A DNA stretch of 64,000 nucleotides from Westiellopsis prolifica IICB1 (GTDB lineage Bacteria; Cyanobacteriota; Cyanobacteriia; Cyanobacteriales; Nostocaceae), in the NCBI RefSeq assembly GCF_004323185.1, contig NZ_NAPS01000002.1, positions 939,209 to 1,003,208 of the forward strand. The letters run 5' to 3'. Under the pieces are notes generated by a model that had not been told where the DNA came from, did not search any database, and saw only the letters and a program-made list of their open reading frames with translations. Made by a program: the position numbers and the translations under genes. Below are positions 46,913-54,937 of this stretch, in pieces (within the stretch, counting starts at the first letter, position 1; every line of letters starts with the position of its first letter).

Positions 46913-47628
46913 TCTTTAATCAAATCCCAAACTAAATCAGCTAATTCTGCACTTGCTCCTAAAGGTTCTGCCAGTTGCAAATCCACATCAGGAAACTGTA
47001 ATTGTAACTTTTCTATTACCTGAGCGATCGCATCAGTTATTCCACCCGCGAATAAAAAGTATGGCAAAATTGCAATTTCCCTATGTCCAAAATTCATCAA
47101 CTCTTGGACTTGGAATTCTAAACTTGGAGATACAGACCAATAAGCAGTAACCGCACCTAAATTTTTCGCTATTGCTTCCACTGGTGTTTGCGAACCCGGA
47201 CGGCGACTACCATGGGCCATAAGAATTCTCGCCGTCGCTGTTGTTGTGGCCAATTGCTTTGCCAACAACCACTCTAAACCAGGGTGACTACCTAAATATG
47301 GTTGTAACTCTATCAAAATATCTTGACCAACAGCCTGTCTAGCCAACGCTACCTCAGTGGGAATATCATCCATCACATGTACCCCCGGTAGCAAAAATAA
47401 TGGTACAACTTTCAGGTCAATCTTCTCACAACTAGCAGAATTTCTGACAAAATTGATGATTTGCTTATGCAAAGGTTCTGGACTTAGCTCTAAACACCCT
47501 GTACCCACTAAAATTTTAGATTCAAGACTTTGGGCTTGCTGCATCACCAGCTTTGCTAATTGCTGCATCGCAATTCCTGGGCGCGGATCTCGGCTACCGT
47601 GAGATACTAGTAAACATGCAGGCATCAT
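46909..47628 (-). CDS. sirB: Sirohydrochlorin chelatase (CbiX/SirB type)
   Basis: The 239-residue protein starts at ATG 47628 (MMPACLLVSHGSRDPRPG); a TTG two codons upstream is also open. It has two CbiX-like halves, each with a VSHGSRDPRPG or LMAHGSRRPGSQ motif whose His binds the metal. The long two-domain form inserts Fe2+ (SirB) or Co2+ into sirohydrochlorin; with cobA next to it, siroheme for nitrite and sulfite reductase is the likely product. It is the first gene of a sirB-cobA unit. A series of hairpins precedes it (47675-47786). Confidence 0.9.
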   Translation of the reverse strand: MMPACLLVSHGSRDPRPGIAMQQLAKLVMQQAQSLESKILVGTGCLELSPEPLHKQIINFVRNSASCEKIDLKVVPLFLLPGVHVMDDIPTEVALARQAVGQDILIELQPYLGSHPGLEWLLAKQLATTTATARILMAHGSRRPGSQTPVEAIAKNLGAVTAYWSVSPSLEFQVQELMNFGHREIAILPYFLFAGGITDAIAQVIEKLQLQFPDVDLQLAEPLGASAELADLVWDLIKE

Positions 47629-47674
47629 TAGCAAAATTACAATTTAATACATTTTTTACTGAGATTTTGCACCC

Positions 47675-47786
47675 AACCCTAAATTAAAACTTTGGCTTTC
47701 AGCCAAAGTTAAGTTTTTAACCTACCGGCTAGGGTTTCAACCCATTTTAATGGGTTTAAGCTTTGAGCCGAAAATTTATTTTACGG
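47675..47786. repeat. Multi-hairpin repeat upstream of sirB
   Basis: Several stems lie in a row: AACTTTGGCT-ttc-AGCCAAAGTT (47688-47710), CCCATTTTAATGGG (47741-47754), AGCCG/CGGCT (about 47766-47788), enclosed by AACCCTA/TAGGGTT. It has the look of a REP-like dispersed element common in cyanobacteria. The rest of 47635-47930 holds no gene. Confidence 0.65.
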
Positions 47787-47930
47787 CTGATTGCAACTGG
47801 TACAAGATATCAGGTTAAATAATCTTAGCAAATTGTGAATATTATTTTTAATATTTATTGTTGGTTGCTGATAGAAAGATTATTTTCCAGCCAACAACCA
47901 ACACATAACTAAGTACCAAACCCTAATTAA

Positions 47931-48620
47931 TTAGGATTGCTTTTCGGCGACAGGATCAGCAACGTAACGGAAAGTTGGTTCAGAATTCCAAGGACCACGT
48001 TCATCCTTGCCATTTGTAGACAAGTTGTAGTAAATATCGACAGTATTATCAGGTTGAATGTTGCCAAAGAATGGATCAGTTAATTTACCCAAAGAATCTA
48101 GTGCTTTCATAAACATTTGGGTGTGAGAGATTTCTCTAGTCAAAAGATGAACGAGAGTTTTTTTCGTACCTTCATCTGGTGCTAATTTAATTAATTCTTC
48201 GTAAGTTTGACGCGCACCAGCTTCAGCAGCAATATCAGCTCTTAAATCACGTACTACATCACCACCTTCATTGACGTAATTAGCATTCCAAGCAACACCT
48301 TGGCTATCTAGTAAATGTGGTCCCATACCCCGGACAGCGAATAAAGTACTTTTATAAGCTTCTGTTTGGTCAACATTTTTGGTATGAGCTTCAATGAGTT
48401 TTCCCACCATTTCTAAATGACCAAACTCTTCTAGTGCAATATCTTGTAGCATATCCCGAATTCCAGGATTTTCACAGTGGAATGACTGAGTCCAATATTG
48501 CAAAGCTGCTGTTAATTCACCTGTTGCACCACCAAACTGCTCTAAAAGTAATTGAGCAAAACGTGGATTAGCTTCTTTGACATCAACTACATGTATTGTC
48601 TCTTTTTTATGAAAAAACAT
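47931..48620 (-). CDS. Manganese (non-heme) catalase, KatB-like
   Basis: The 229-residue protein is a small ferritin-like dimanganese catalase that breaks down H2O2. The metal ligands expected from known Mn catalases can be placed at Glu35 (GGATGELTAALQY), Glu65 and His68 (EEFGHLEMV), Glu133 (AAEAGARQTY) and His166 (TREISHTQMF). The C-terminal tail is short, as in the compact KatB form of Anabaena, in contrast to the longer lactobacillus enzyme. It is monocistronic with about 390 bp of gene-free DNA upstream, where its stress-responsive promoter should be. Confidence 0.92.
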   Translation of the reverse strand: MFFHKKETIHVVDVKEANPRFAQLLLEQFGGATGELTAALQYWTQSFHCENPGIRDMLQDIALEEFGHLEMVGKLIEAHTKNVDQTEAYKSTLFAVRGMGPHLLDSQGVAWNANYVNEGGDVVRDLRADIAAEAGARQTYEELIKLAPDEGTKKTLVHLLTREISHTQMFMKALDSLGKLTDPFFGNIQPDNTVDIYYNLSTNGKDERGPWNSEPTFRYVADPVAEKQS

Positions 48621-49011
48621 TAGTTAGTTTCCTCTCTTGAAATCTTGGAATTGACAGCAAAATAATGAGGAGAAAGCGTTCGTCAAAAAGTTAACTGCTT
48701 TATCCACTTACTAGAACTTAGTTGCTATATTTCACAACAAAGTTCTAGTAGTTACAAAAAAATATGTTTTTACGCTGCTCTATTTAAAAATGCTAAACAT
48801 TACAGCAAATCTTCACCTTCTCCTAAAGAAAGACTTGCAGTTCAATTATTTATAACTAAAGTTTTATTTCTTTCTGACAAAAACTTCATTAAAATTTTAT
48901 GTGATAGCAGCACAAAAAAGTTAAATAGTAAAGATTGTCATTTGTTCTTTGTCATTGGGGAAGAGACTTGTTAAATAATTCTCTTTGCACTCCCCTCCAA
49001 TCCCCAATCCC
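48621..49011. promoter_or_regulatory. Upstream region of the Mn catalase gene
   Basis: About 390 bp without a gene. It is AT-rich and should contain the catalase promoter. A short CCCCTCCAATCCCCAATCCC repeat lies at its end near the DUF4359 stop. No clear operator is visible. Confidence 0.5.
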
Positions 49012-49428
49012 TCATTGCTGTTCAGCCTTGTATGTGTAAAACTGCTCAAAAGCTCCCAGTGTCTCAAATTTATAACCAGGTGTAGAAGGTAAAACAGAGT
49101 CAACCCTCAATGCAGGTATTAGCGAATTCACATTTAAATTTGTACGATAAATACTAAAAATAATAAAATCTTGACGTTCCGTACTCTCAGCTATGATTTC
49201 CCGAATTTGCGGTTGAGCAGAATTTACTACCTGCCTGCAATTGAACTTTATGACATTTTCTAAAAATTTTGGAGTTTTTTTACAGACATTTGTGTTGAGA
49301 TATTCTGTCAGTCTTTGTGCTGCGTACTCTTCATATTCCACTTGATTGGGATTAGTCTGAGTCATTACCACACCCAAAGCAGCTAGACCAAAGACTCCCA
49401 CATATGTTATTGTTTTTAGAACTCTCAT
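49012..49428 (-). CDS. DUF4359-family protein
   Basis: The 138-residue protein starts with a hydrophobic segment (TITYVGVFGLAALGVVMTQT, about 6-25), either a signal peptide or an N-terminal anchor. The rest (about 28-135) has EYEEYAAQRLTEYL, two cysteines in NVCKKTP and KFNCRQVV and the stretch DFIIFSIYRTNLN. This pattern matches the DUF4359 family common in cyanobacteria; function is unknown. The two cysteines could form a disulfide outside the cytoplasm. Confidence 0.75.
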   Translation of the reverse strand: MRVLKTITYVGVFGLAALGVVMTQTNPNQVEYEEYAAQRLTEYLNTNVCKKTPKFLENVIKFNCRQVVNSAQPQIREIIAESTERQDFIIFSIYRTNLNVNSLIPALRVDSVLPSTPGYKFETLGAFEQFYTYKAEQQ

Positions 49429-49538
49429 TTTTTGAAGGGTGATTTGCTGTAGTCTTTAGACTGAAGATTACCTAAGTCCGTTCCTTGAAAAAATTTTGGA
49501 TTAATTTCTCAAGGAAGTGCTATAATAGGAAACGCAAT

Positions 49539-49612
49539 GGCGAGCGTAGCCAAGTGGTTAAGGCAGAGGATTGTGGTTCCTCCACTCGTGGGTTCGAGTC
49601 CCATCGTTCGCC
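49539..49612 (+). tRNA. tRNA-His (anticodon GTG)
   Basis: The cloverleaf folds fully: an acceptor stem of 7 bp (GCGAGCG with CGTTCGC) plus the encoded G-1 at 49539 opposite C73 at 49612, the identity pair of tRNA-His. The anticodon stem is GAGGA/TCCTC with loop TTGTGGT, anticodon GTG. The T arm is GTGGG-TTCGAGT-CCCAT. The CCA end is not encoded. Confidence 0.97.
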
Positions 49613-50258
49613 CTCAGTAGCCAGCTACAGTATATGCTTATTTGTAGCAAACTTGACAACATTCTTCAGGTTTTTCTTGTTGATGTCTGGATTTATGTAT
49701 TTGTGTGTTCCCAAATCCAAAATCTAAAATGTTAACCTCTCACGAATGGTACGTTAGTAAGTGAGTCGGGATGAATTGACCGAACAATGTAAGGAAAAGT
49801 AAAACTTGAAAATTAGCCTGTAGTAAGCGCTACTGGCAAAGTATCACTGACTACAAACATTGAATTTTTGACGCCGACTTACTTAATAACATTAGAATTA
49901 AATTCAAGCAGGAAGAAGAGCTTGAATTATTGGATTTGCTACTTTGAGAAAAATTAATTCTACCCGATCCACGTTCTAGCATTGGCGATCGCTAACCTTA
50001 ATAAATAAAGATAATTGTTGAATCTGCACACTGAAAAACAGACAATTTCTAGCAATACCCTGTGAAGAGAGAGGTATTTAGAAATTAGAAACTAGAGATT
50101 AGAGGATTTAGTAGTTTACACTTTAGAGCTTCACTACTTTACATATTTGCTACTGATTAGTTATGCTAAATATTAACTACTAACAACTAACCAATGTACA
50201 GATATGCTATGACATCTCTGTACATTCACTAGCAACTAACCACCAGTAGTAATAATTT
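49613..50258. other. Gene-free stretch after tRNA-His
   Basis: About 650 bp with no supported gene. It has one HIP1-type GGCGATCGCT near 49985 and a degenerate relative of the GTTCGTAGT inverted repeat at about 49817-49859 (CTGTAGT ... ACTACAAAC). An 80-aa frame crosses the tRNA and is not a gene. Confidence 0.6.
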
Positions 50259-50615
50259 TTAATCCTCATCAAGAGCAGGAAAAAATTCCTCAAATTGCCA
50301 TAAATCATTTCTGTTCTCAAAAAACCAAATTCGAGTTGCTGGGGTTAATTTACTCCAAATGATTTCAGGAGAGACATGAGGAGATGCATATCGATATTCC
50401 TGACCGATAGCTTTGAGGTTTTCTGTGACATCGTCAGGAATACCAAATTCTTTCCAATCAACTTTTCTATATATTCCAGACACACCCGTAGCAGGATCAA
50501 AAATTAATTGTGCAGCTCTAATTAAGTCCGCAAAGTGTACTGGCTTGAGTTTGTTGATTTCCTGAATTTGAAGTGATTCGTTATTTTCGCGAGACATCGT
50601 TTCTGGAGTGGTCAA
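50259..50615 (-). CDS. Conserved hypothetical protein
   Basis: The 118-residue soluble protein has no signal peptide or membrane helix. The central part (VHFADLIRAAQLIFDPATGV, IPDDVTENLKAIGQEYRYAS) and the C-terminus rich in aromatic and acidic residues (IWFFENRNDLWQFEEFFPAL) look like a globular alpha-helical protein. I do not recognise a named family and assign no function. Composition and codon use match the neighbours. It stands alone between tRNA-His and an NTF2-like gene. Confidence 0.65.
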   Translation of the reverse strand: MTTPETMSRENNESLQIQEINKLKPVHFADLIRAAQLIFDPATGVSGIYRKVDWKEFGIPDDVTENLKAIGQEYRYASPHVSPEIIWSKLTPATRIWFFENRNDLWQFEEFFPALDED

Positions 50616-50705
50616 GAGTAATTATTTATGAGATTTACTTTGATGAGACTCCTACCCCGATGCCTCTAGTTTAGCGCATAGCAGTAAATGAGCGATCGCT
50701 TATTT

Positions 50706-51101
50706 CTAAGAACGCAGCTGTGCAAGCATTTGCGCCGGATTCCAATAAGCACGTGTGGTTTGAATTTTACCAAAATTGTTAATTTCAAACACTGTTATTC
50801 CTGCAAATGTCACTGATTTGTCATTTTTAGTTATTCCCTGCATAGTCCATTTGACAGCTGCTTCATTACCTGCAATAAAAATATGCTCAGTTGTCGCTTC
50901 TAATTTATTAAATACAGTTTTTAACTGATTGATAAATGCAGCAAAATTTTCATGAATTTTTGTCGGTGGTTCTCCAACCGGGTCATAACTTATAGCATCT
51001 TCTGCAAAATTTTCAATCCAGCCTTCAGCATTCATAGCGGAAATATTGGCAAAATAGTTAGCAATTAAAGCTGCGATGGTTTCTTGTGAAATCATATTCA
51101 T
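50706..51101 (-). CDS. NTF2/SnoaL-like small protein
   Basis: The 131-residue protein shows the cone-shaped NTF2/SnoaL fold pattern: an N-terminal helix (MISQETIAALIANYFANISA), NAEGWIENFAEDAISYDPVGEPP, and then beta strands with EHIFIAGNEAAVKWTMQGIT and VTFAGITVFEI. Such proteins include polyketide cyclases and delta-5-3-ketosteroid isomerase relatives as well as proteins of unknown role. The substrate cannot be told. Two ATGs (51101 and 51095) are possible. Confidence 0.75.
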   Translation of the reverse strand: MNMISQETIAALIANYFANISAMNAEGWIENFAEDAISYDPVGEPPTKIHENFAAFINQLKTVFNKLEATTEHIFIAGNEAAVKWTMQGITKNDKSVTFAGITVFEINNFGKIQTTRAYWNPAQMLAQLRS

Positions 51102-51205
51102 CCTAGATTATCAAGTTAAAAGATTCACTAAAATATGAGGTTATAGCAATTTTCTGTGAAGCCGCATATTATAGCGGTTCTCAGTTGTGTGAAGTGCAGT
51201 TGAAA

Positions 51206-51272
51206 ACCCCACCCCGCCAAAGCTGCGCTTTTGCTCCCCTCCCCGCAAGCGCTTAGGGGTTGGGGGTGGGGT
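51206..51272. repeat. ACCCCACCCC inverted-repeat element
   Basis: ACCCCACCCC (51206-51215) and GGGGTGGGGT (51263-51272) enclose GCTGCGCTTTTGCTCCCCT and CGCAAGCGCTTAGGGG, which can pair in part. The whole is a 67-bp palindromic repeat of the kind dispersed in Nostocales, in the gap between the NTF2-like and DUF3598-like genes. Confidence 0.7.
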
Positions 51273-51324
51273 CTTTGTATGCGTCTTCATATTAAATTGG
51301 TATTAATTATTCATAAATCAAGCT

Positions 51325-52086
51325 TTATCTATCAGCAACAAATGTTTGTAGTGTAAAATTAATAAAATCACAACTGTCATAATTGCGAATAGCACGTAGT
51401 AATAAGCTGGGATTAATTTGCCAATCAACTACGGCAAAAAAGTCTTGTATTAGTGATATTTTAGGTGGACAAGTAATCGAAATACCATCACAAAAATATA
51501 ACGTTTGAAAACAATTACCTAGCTTTTCTAATTGACTCCAATAAATATCCACAGGAGATGACACTATCCAATCAGGTGTCATAGTTTTAGCTGTTCCTTT
51601 CCAATTATCAATAGATTCTATAGACTCTTTTTGAAACGCAGGAGTTGGTGTTTCTGGGAATGAAGTTAAATTTTCGGGAATAACTACGATTTTTTCTAAA
51701 TCGCCAGCTTCATCATACATAATTACAACACCAGCGCGTCTATCTTCATAGCTCAAACCTGTCTCAAAACCAAAATTTGAACCTGATTCAAGCTTTGAAG
51801 AACCCCAAGAAAAAGCATTATCTAAAAATAAGGCTCTGGTAATCGGTTTTTGATAAGGGCCAAAAGTCTTTGTCTCCTTTGTACCGTCGGCGTATGTATA
51901 GTGATTTTGGTGAAATATTTGATTACCATCGGCACTATTTTTAAAACTTCTAATACAATGAAAGCTCTCTATTATTTGTCCATCAGCAGAGTATCTTGTC
52001 CAAGTGCCATACCAATCTCTATTGACATGATATCGACAAAAATTATCCCAATTTTGTATTTGTGCTGCTGTATTGTCTGTACTCAT
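51325..52086 (-). CDS. DUF3598-like protein
   Basis: The 253-residue protein begins with NWDNFCRYHVNRDWYGTWTRYS (about 13-34) and continues with SFHCIRSF, HQNHYTYADGTKET and ALFLDNAFSWGSSKLESGSN, the pattern I associate with the cyanobacterial DUF3598 family. DUF3598 proteins adopt a calycin (lipocalin-like) beta-barrel fold and have been linked by fold to the bilin lyase CpeS; no function is assigned. No Cys or bilin motif stands out. It has its start at 52086 (MSTDNTAAQ), 27 bp after the Lin0512 gene, so the two may be co-transcribed. Confidence 0.7.
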   Translation of the reverse strand: MSTDNTAAQIQNWDNFCRYHVNRDWYGTWTRYSADGQIIESFHCIRSFKNSADGNQIFHQNHYTYADGTKETKTFGPYQKPITRALFLDNAFSWGSSKLESGSNFGFETGLSYEDRRAGVVIMYDEAGDLEKIVVIPENLTSFPETPTPAFQKESIESIDNWKGTAKTMTPDWIVSSPVDIYWSQLEKLGNCFQTLYFCDGISITCPPKISLIQDFFAVVDWQINPSLLLRAIRNYDSCDFINFTLQTFVADR

Positions 52087-52113
52087 AAATTTTGTTGTGA
52101 ATGCTTTAATGAC

Positions 52114-52482
52114 TCATTCTTCATTCTCAATTAGGACTGTAACAGCAGCGACAGCTATCAACATTTCGTCATTTTTATCATCAAGTTCAGGGATAGCTTT
52201 ACCTTGAACAACCATTCCCCCAGACTCAACACTCAAGGATTTACGACCAAAAGGTAATACAGATAATACCTCTTCTTGGCGGACTTGTTCAGGGTAGGGT
52301 ACTGCAACTTGCACTTCTACAATCATCTCATTCGGATGACTCAAGCCCGCTACCTCCCAAACACCAGGTAAAGCATTGTTGGCGATCGCATTTCTCACAG
52401 CCCTAGCTGCTGCTACTGTTGGATCTTGTCCATGCTGATCTATCCCCATTCCCATTTCGATAATCAACCGTTTACGCGCCAT
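52114..52482 (-). CDS. Lin0512-family protein
   Basis: With the start at 52482 (MARKRLIIEMGMGIDQHGQD) the protein has 122 residues and fits the Lin0512 family, recognised from EMGMG, DPTVAAARAVRNAI and the VEVQVAVPYPEQV block. The function of the family is unknown; it is small and probably oligomeric. The frame extends to 52554, but the extra N-terminus is read from TTTTGGATTTTGGA repeats. It lies directly upstream of the DUF3598-like gene. Confidence 0.8.
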   Translation of the reverse strand: MARKRLIIEMGMGIDQHGQDPTVAAARAVRNAIANNALPGVWEVAGLSHPNEMIVEVQVAVPYPEQVRQEEVLSVLPFGRKSLSVESGGMVVQGKAIPELDDKNDEMLIAVAAVTVLIENEE

Positions 52483-52878
52483 AGTCATAGGATTTTGGAT
52501 TTTGGATTTTGGATTTCGTCGTGAGCGCTCAGTCGAACGATTTTGGATTGTCAAAGACTGACATCATTTATCTGTTATCCTTTTATACATAAATAAAACT
52601 TATCATCTGTTCAGGATTGTTTTGTCAATTTATGTTGACTATTTGTAACAGTATGATTTACATTTATATACATAAGTTAATTTTTATTAATTCTCTTATC
52701 TCCTCTGGACATTTGGATTCCTCATGGTTACATTACCTCGGTGTTTCGCATCGGGGTTTTTGCTTTAGTGTCATTGGTCATTTGTCATTGGTTTTTCTCC
52801 GCGTTCCCTGCTCCCTTCCCTTGTCCCCGATTCCCGATCCCCGATTCCCAATCCCCGATCCCCAATCCCCGTTAAAAT
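52483..52878. other. Repeat-rich gap between the Lin0512 gene and murJ
   Basis: About 400 bp without a gene. It includes TTTTGGA heptamers (52490-52520) and CCCCGAT/CCCCAAT repeats (52823-52872). The 102-aa plus-strand frame across it has a low-complexity end and is not credible as a gene. Confidence 0.65.
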
Positions 52879-54498
52879 CTATTTCTTCAAAAACCTTTGA
52901 CGCAGACGAAACACAAAAATATTAACTTCTGGTAATTTCATCCAAGCAGCGATCGCACCAAAAACACCCAAACCAACTAAGCTACATATAGTTAACTGCA
53001 CTAATTGAATCAACAAACCATCTACACCTAAAAATCGCTGCAAAACTTGAAGAGTAGCAAAACTAGCTATACCAGCGACAATACTACCAGCAGTCAAACC
53101 GAAAATCGGTAAACACCATTCTCGTAAAGGTAAGCCATTCAATCTCCGGTTAAGCAAGAAAAATAGCATCAACACAGAACTGCAATTGACTGCCACTGTT
53201 GCTAATACTAAACCGGGAGCACCCAAAGATTTAATTAAAAGGAAATCTAACAAAGCATTCAGGAAAATATTTATCATGCTGATCCGAAAGGGTGTTGCAC
53301 CGTCGCCCAAAGCATAAAACACCCGTACTAGGACATCACGCCCCAAATAGACAAACATCCCGATTCCATTTGCAATCAGCAAAGAAGCTACCAATTCTGA
53401 GTCCGCACCTTTAAAAGCACCGCGTTCGTAGACGACTCGCACAATTGGCACAGCTAAAGTTATCATTAATGCGCCCAAAGGCAGCATTGTAAAAGCAGAA
53501 AGTAACAGTCCTTGACGAATACGTAATTTTAGCTCATGCCAATGTTCAGGAGCAGCAAGTCGGGCAAACATGGGTAACAGGGGAACCAAAATCACATTGG
53601 AAATAATTCCCAAAGGTGTCTGTACAAGTAAGCCGGCGTTAGACAAAGCAGCAGCAACCCCTGTAAAAGGAATCAAAGAAGCAAAAAACAAATCTGTGTA
53701 CAGGTTAATTTGCAGCATTCCTGATGAAAAGGTAGCTGGTAGCATGATTCTCATTACATCACTGACTCCCGGCTGATGAAAATCAAATCGCAATCGGAAT
53801 TTACCCATACCCGCTTTGGCTTGGGCGATGACTTGTACTAGCCACTGCAAAAACGCACCTACTAAAACACTCCCTGCTAACACCATTCCACCTAACATGG
53901 CGGATTCAGGCGTGCTAATTTTGCTACCAATTTGCCAAGCCAGGACACCGAGACCAACAACAACCGTAACGCTAGAAAATAAAGGACTAATAGAAGGTAG
54001 CCAATATTGATTAGCAGCATTGAGAACGCCAAAACCGATCCCAATCAGACCTGCCAAAACCGCCATCGGTGCCATAATTTGGAGTTGATTAATGGCGATC
54101 GCTCTGACTAATTCTTTTCCTGGTACTTTTAAACCAGGTGCAAACAAATCTATGACAGTAGGTGCAAAAATCACCAATAAAATTGATGCAATTAACAGCA
54201 CTCCACCCACTAGCGTTGTAATAGTTTCTACTAGAGGAGCTGCTTCTTCTTTCTTACGTTTAGCTAAAACACTGACAACAGCACTGTAAAAAGGCCCGTT
54301 AATTCCCCCTAACAAAATCAGCAGAAAACCAGGAATTGTATAAGCATAATTAAAAGCATCAGCCGCAGGCCCCAAACCAAAAGCAGCTGCAATCACTTGC
54401 TGCCGGACTAACCCAAATACTTTACTAATTAAAGTAGCGGCGGCAATAATACCAGCAATTCCAGCCAAGGAACGAGAAACTTTCTGTTCTTCCGTCAC
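52879..54498 (-). CDS. murJ: Lipid II flippase MurJ
   Basis: The 539-residue protein has about 14 transmembrane helices and the MOP-superfamily MviN/MurJ start SLAGIAGIIAAATLISKVFGLVRQQVIAAAFG. The charged motif in the first helix (R in VFGLVRQQ) and the GLLVQTPLGIISNVILVPLLP stretch are typical. It flips lipid-linked peptidoglycan precursors across the plasma membrane. It stands alone between repeat-rich intergenic regions. The stop lies at the start of a CCCCAAT repeat block. Confidence 0.93.
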   Translation of the reverse strand: MTEEQKVSRSLAGIAGIIAAATLISKVFGLVRQQVIAAAFGLGPAADAFNYAYTIPGFLLILLGGINGPFYSAVVSVLAKRKKEEAAPLVETITTLVGGVLLIASILLVIFAPTVIDLFAPGLKVPGKELVRAIAINQLQIMAPMAVLAGLIGIGFGVLNAANQYWLPSISPLFSSVTVVVGLGVLAWQIGSKISTPESAMLGGMVLAGSVLVGAFLQWLVQVIAQAKAGMGKFRLRFDFHQPGVSDVMRIMLPATFSSGMLQINLYTDLFFASLIPFTGVAAALSNAGLLVQTPLGIISNVILVPLLPMFARLAAPEHWHELKLRIRQGLLLSAFTMLPLGALMITLAVPIVRVVYERGAFKGADSELVASLLIANGIGMFVYLGRDVLVRVFYALGDGATPFRISMINIFLNALLDFLLIKSLGAPGLVLATVAVNCSSVLMLFFLLNRRLNGLPLREWCLPIFGLTAGSIVAGIASFATLQVLQRFLGVDGLLIQLVQLTICSLVGLGVFGAIAAWMKLPEVNIFVFRLRQRFLKK

Positions 54499-54768
54499 AC
54501 CCAGTACCCGACAATTATATAGATAGCCTTATCCTTGAACATTTAACCGGAAATCTGAGATTTTGTCATTTGTCATTTATCCTTGCTCATTTGTGGGAAT
54601 ATCAGTATATTCTTTGTCTTCTTTGTGTTCTACCCTGCGAGAAGCCTATGAGCGCGTCTATGTGGTAGCCTGCGGCAAGCCGCTAAAGCGTCTACGTTCT
54701 CAAAAAAATAGTGGTTATTTGCTAGATCTAATCACAAATAACCACTAATTAACGACTATGAATTTTAT
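54499..54768. repeat. Dispersed repeats downstream of the small membrane ORF
   Basis: The stretch holds ATTTGTCATT repeats and a CTGCGAGAAGCCTATGAGCGCGTCTA-type palindromic repeat (about 54633-54696, with GCCTGCGGCAAGCCGC). The 61-aa plus-strand frame across it is derived from these repeats. No gene is seen. Confidence 0.65.
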
Positions 54769-54867
54769 TTAACGAGCGATCGCTGGTTTAGCATTTAGCA
54801 TTACCCATAAAAAGGCAAGAGCCAAAATCAAAATCAACCCTAAAAAGCACAGCAAATAATTTCTCAT
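54769..54867 (-). CDS. Possible 32-aa single-helix membrane protein
   Basis: An ATG at 54867, preceded by AAAGGA at a spacing of about 8 nt, opens a 32-codon frame: MRNYLLCFLGLILILALAFL, then WVMLNAKPAIAR. It would be one transmembrane helix with a short basic tail. The start site, clean hydrophobic profile and GCGATCGC in its last codons suggest a real small gene rather than noise, but it matches none of the small photosystem, cytochrome b6f or NDH subunits that I know. Confidence 0.4.
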   Translation of the reverse strand: MRNYLLCFLGLILILALAFLWVMLNAKPAIAR

Positions 54868-54937
54868 AAAACAGTCCTTTGTCACTAATCATCTGTTGTT
54901 TACAAATGACCAATGACCAATGACCAATGACAAATAA

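Noticed and set aside
47635-47930. Cobalamin riboswitch before sirB-cobA
   Set aside because: The hairpins lack a recognisable B12-box consensus and look like a dispersed REP-type repeat.
49485-49727. 80-aa frame across tRNA-His
   Set aside because: It runs through the complete tRNA gene and has no protein features.
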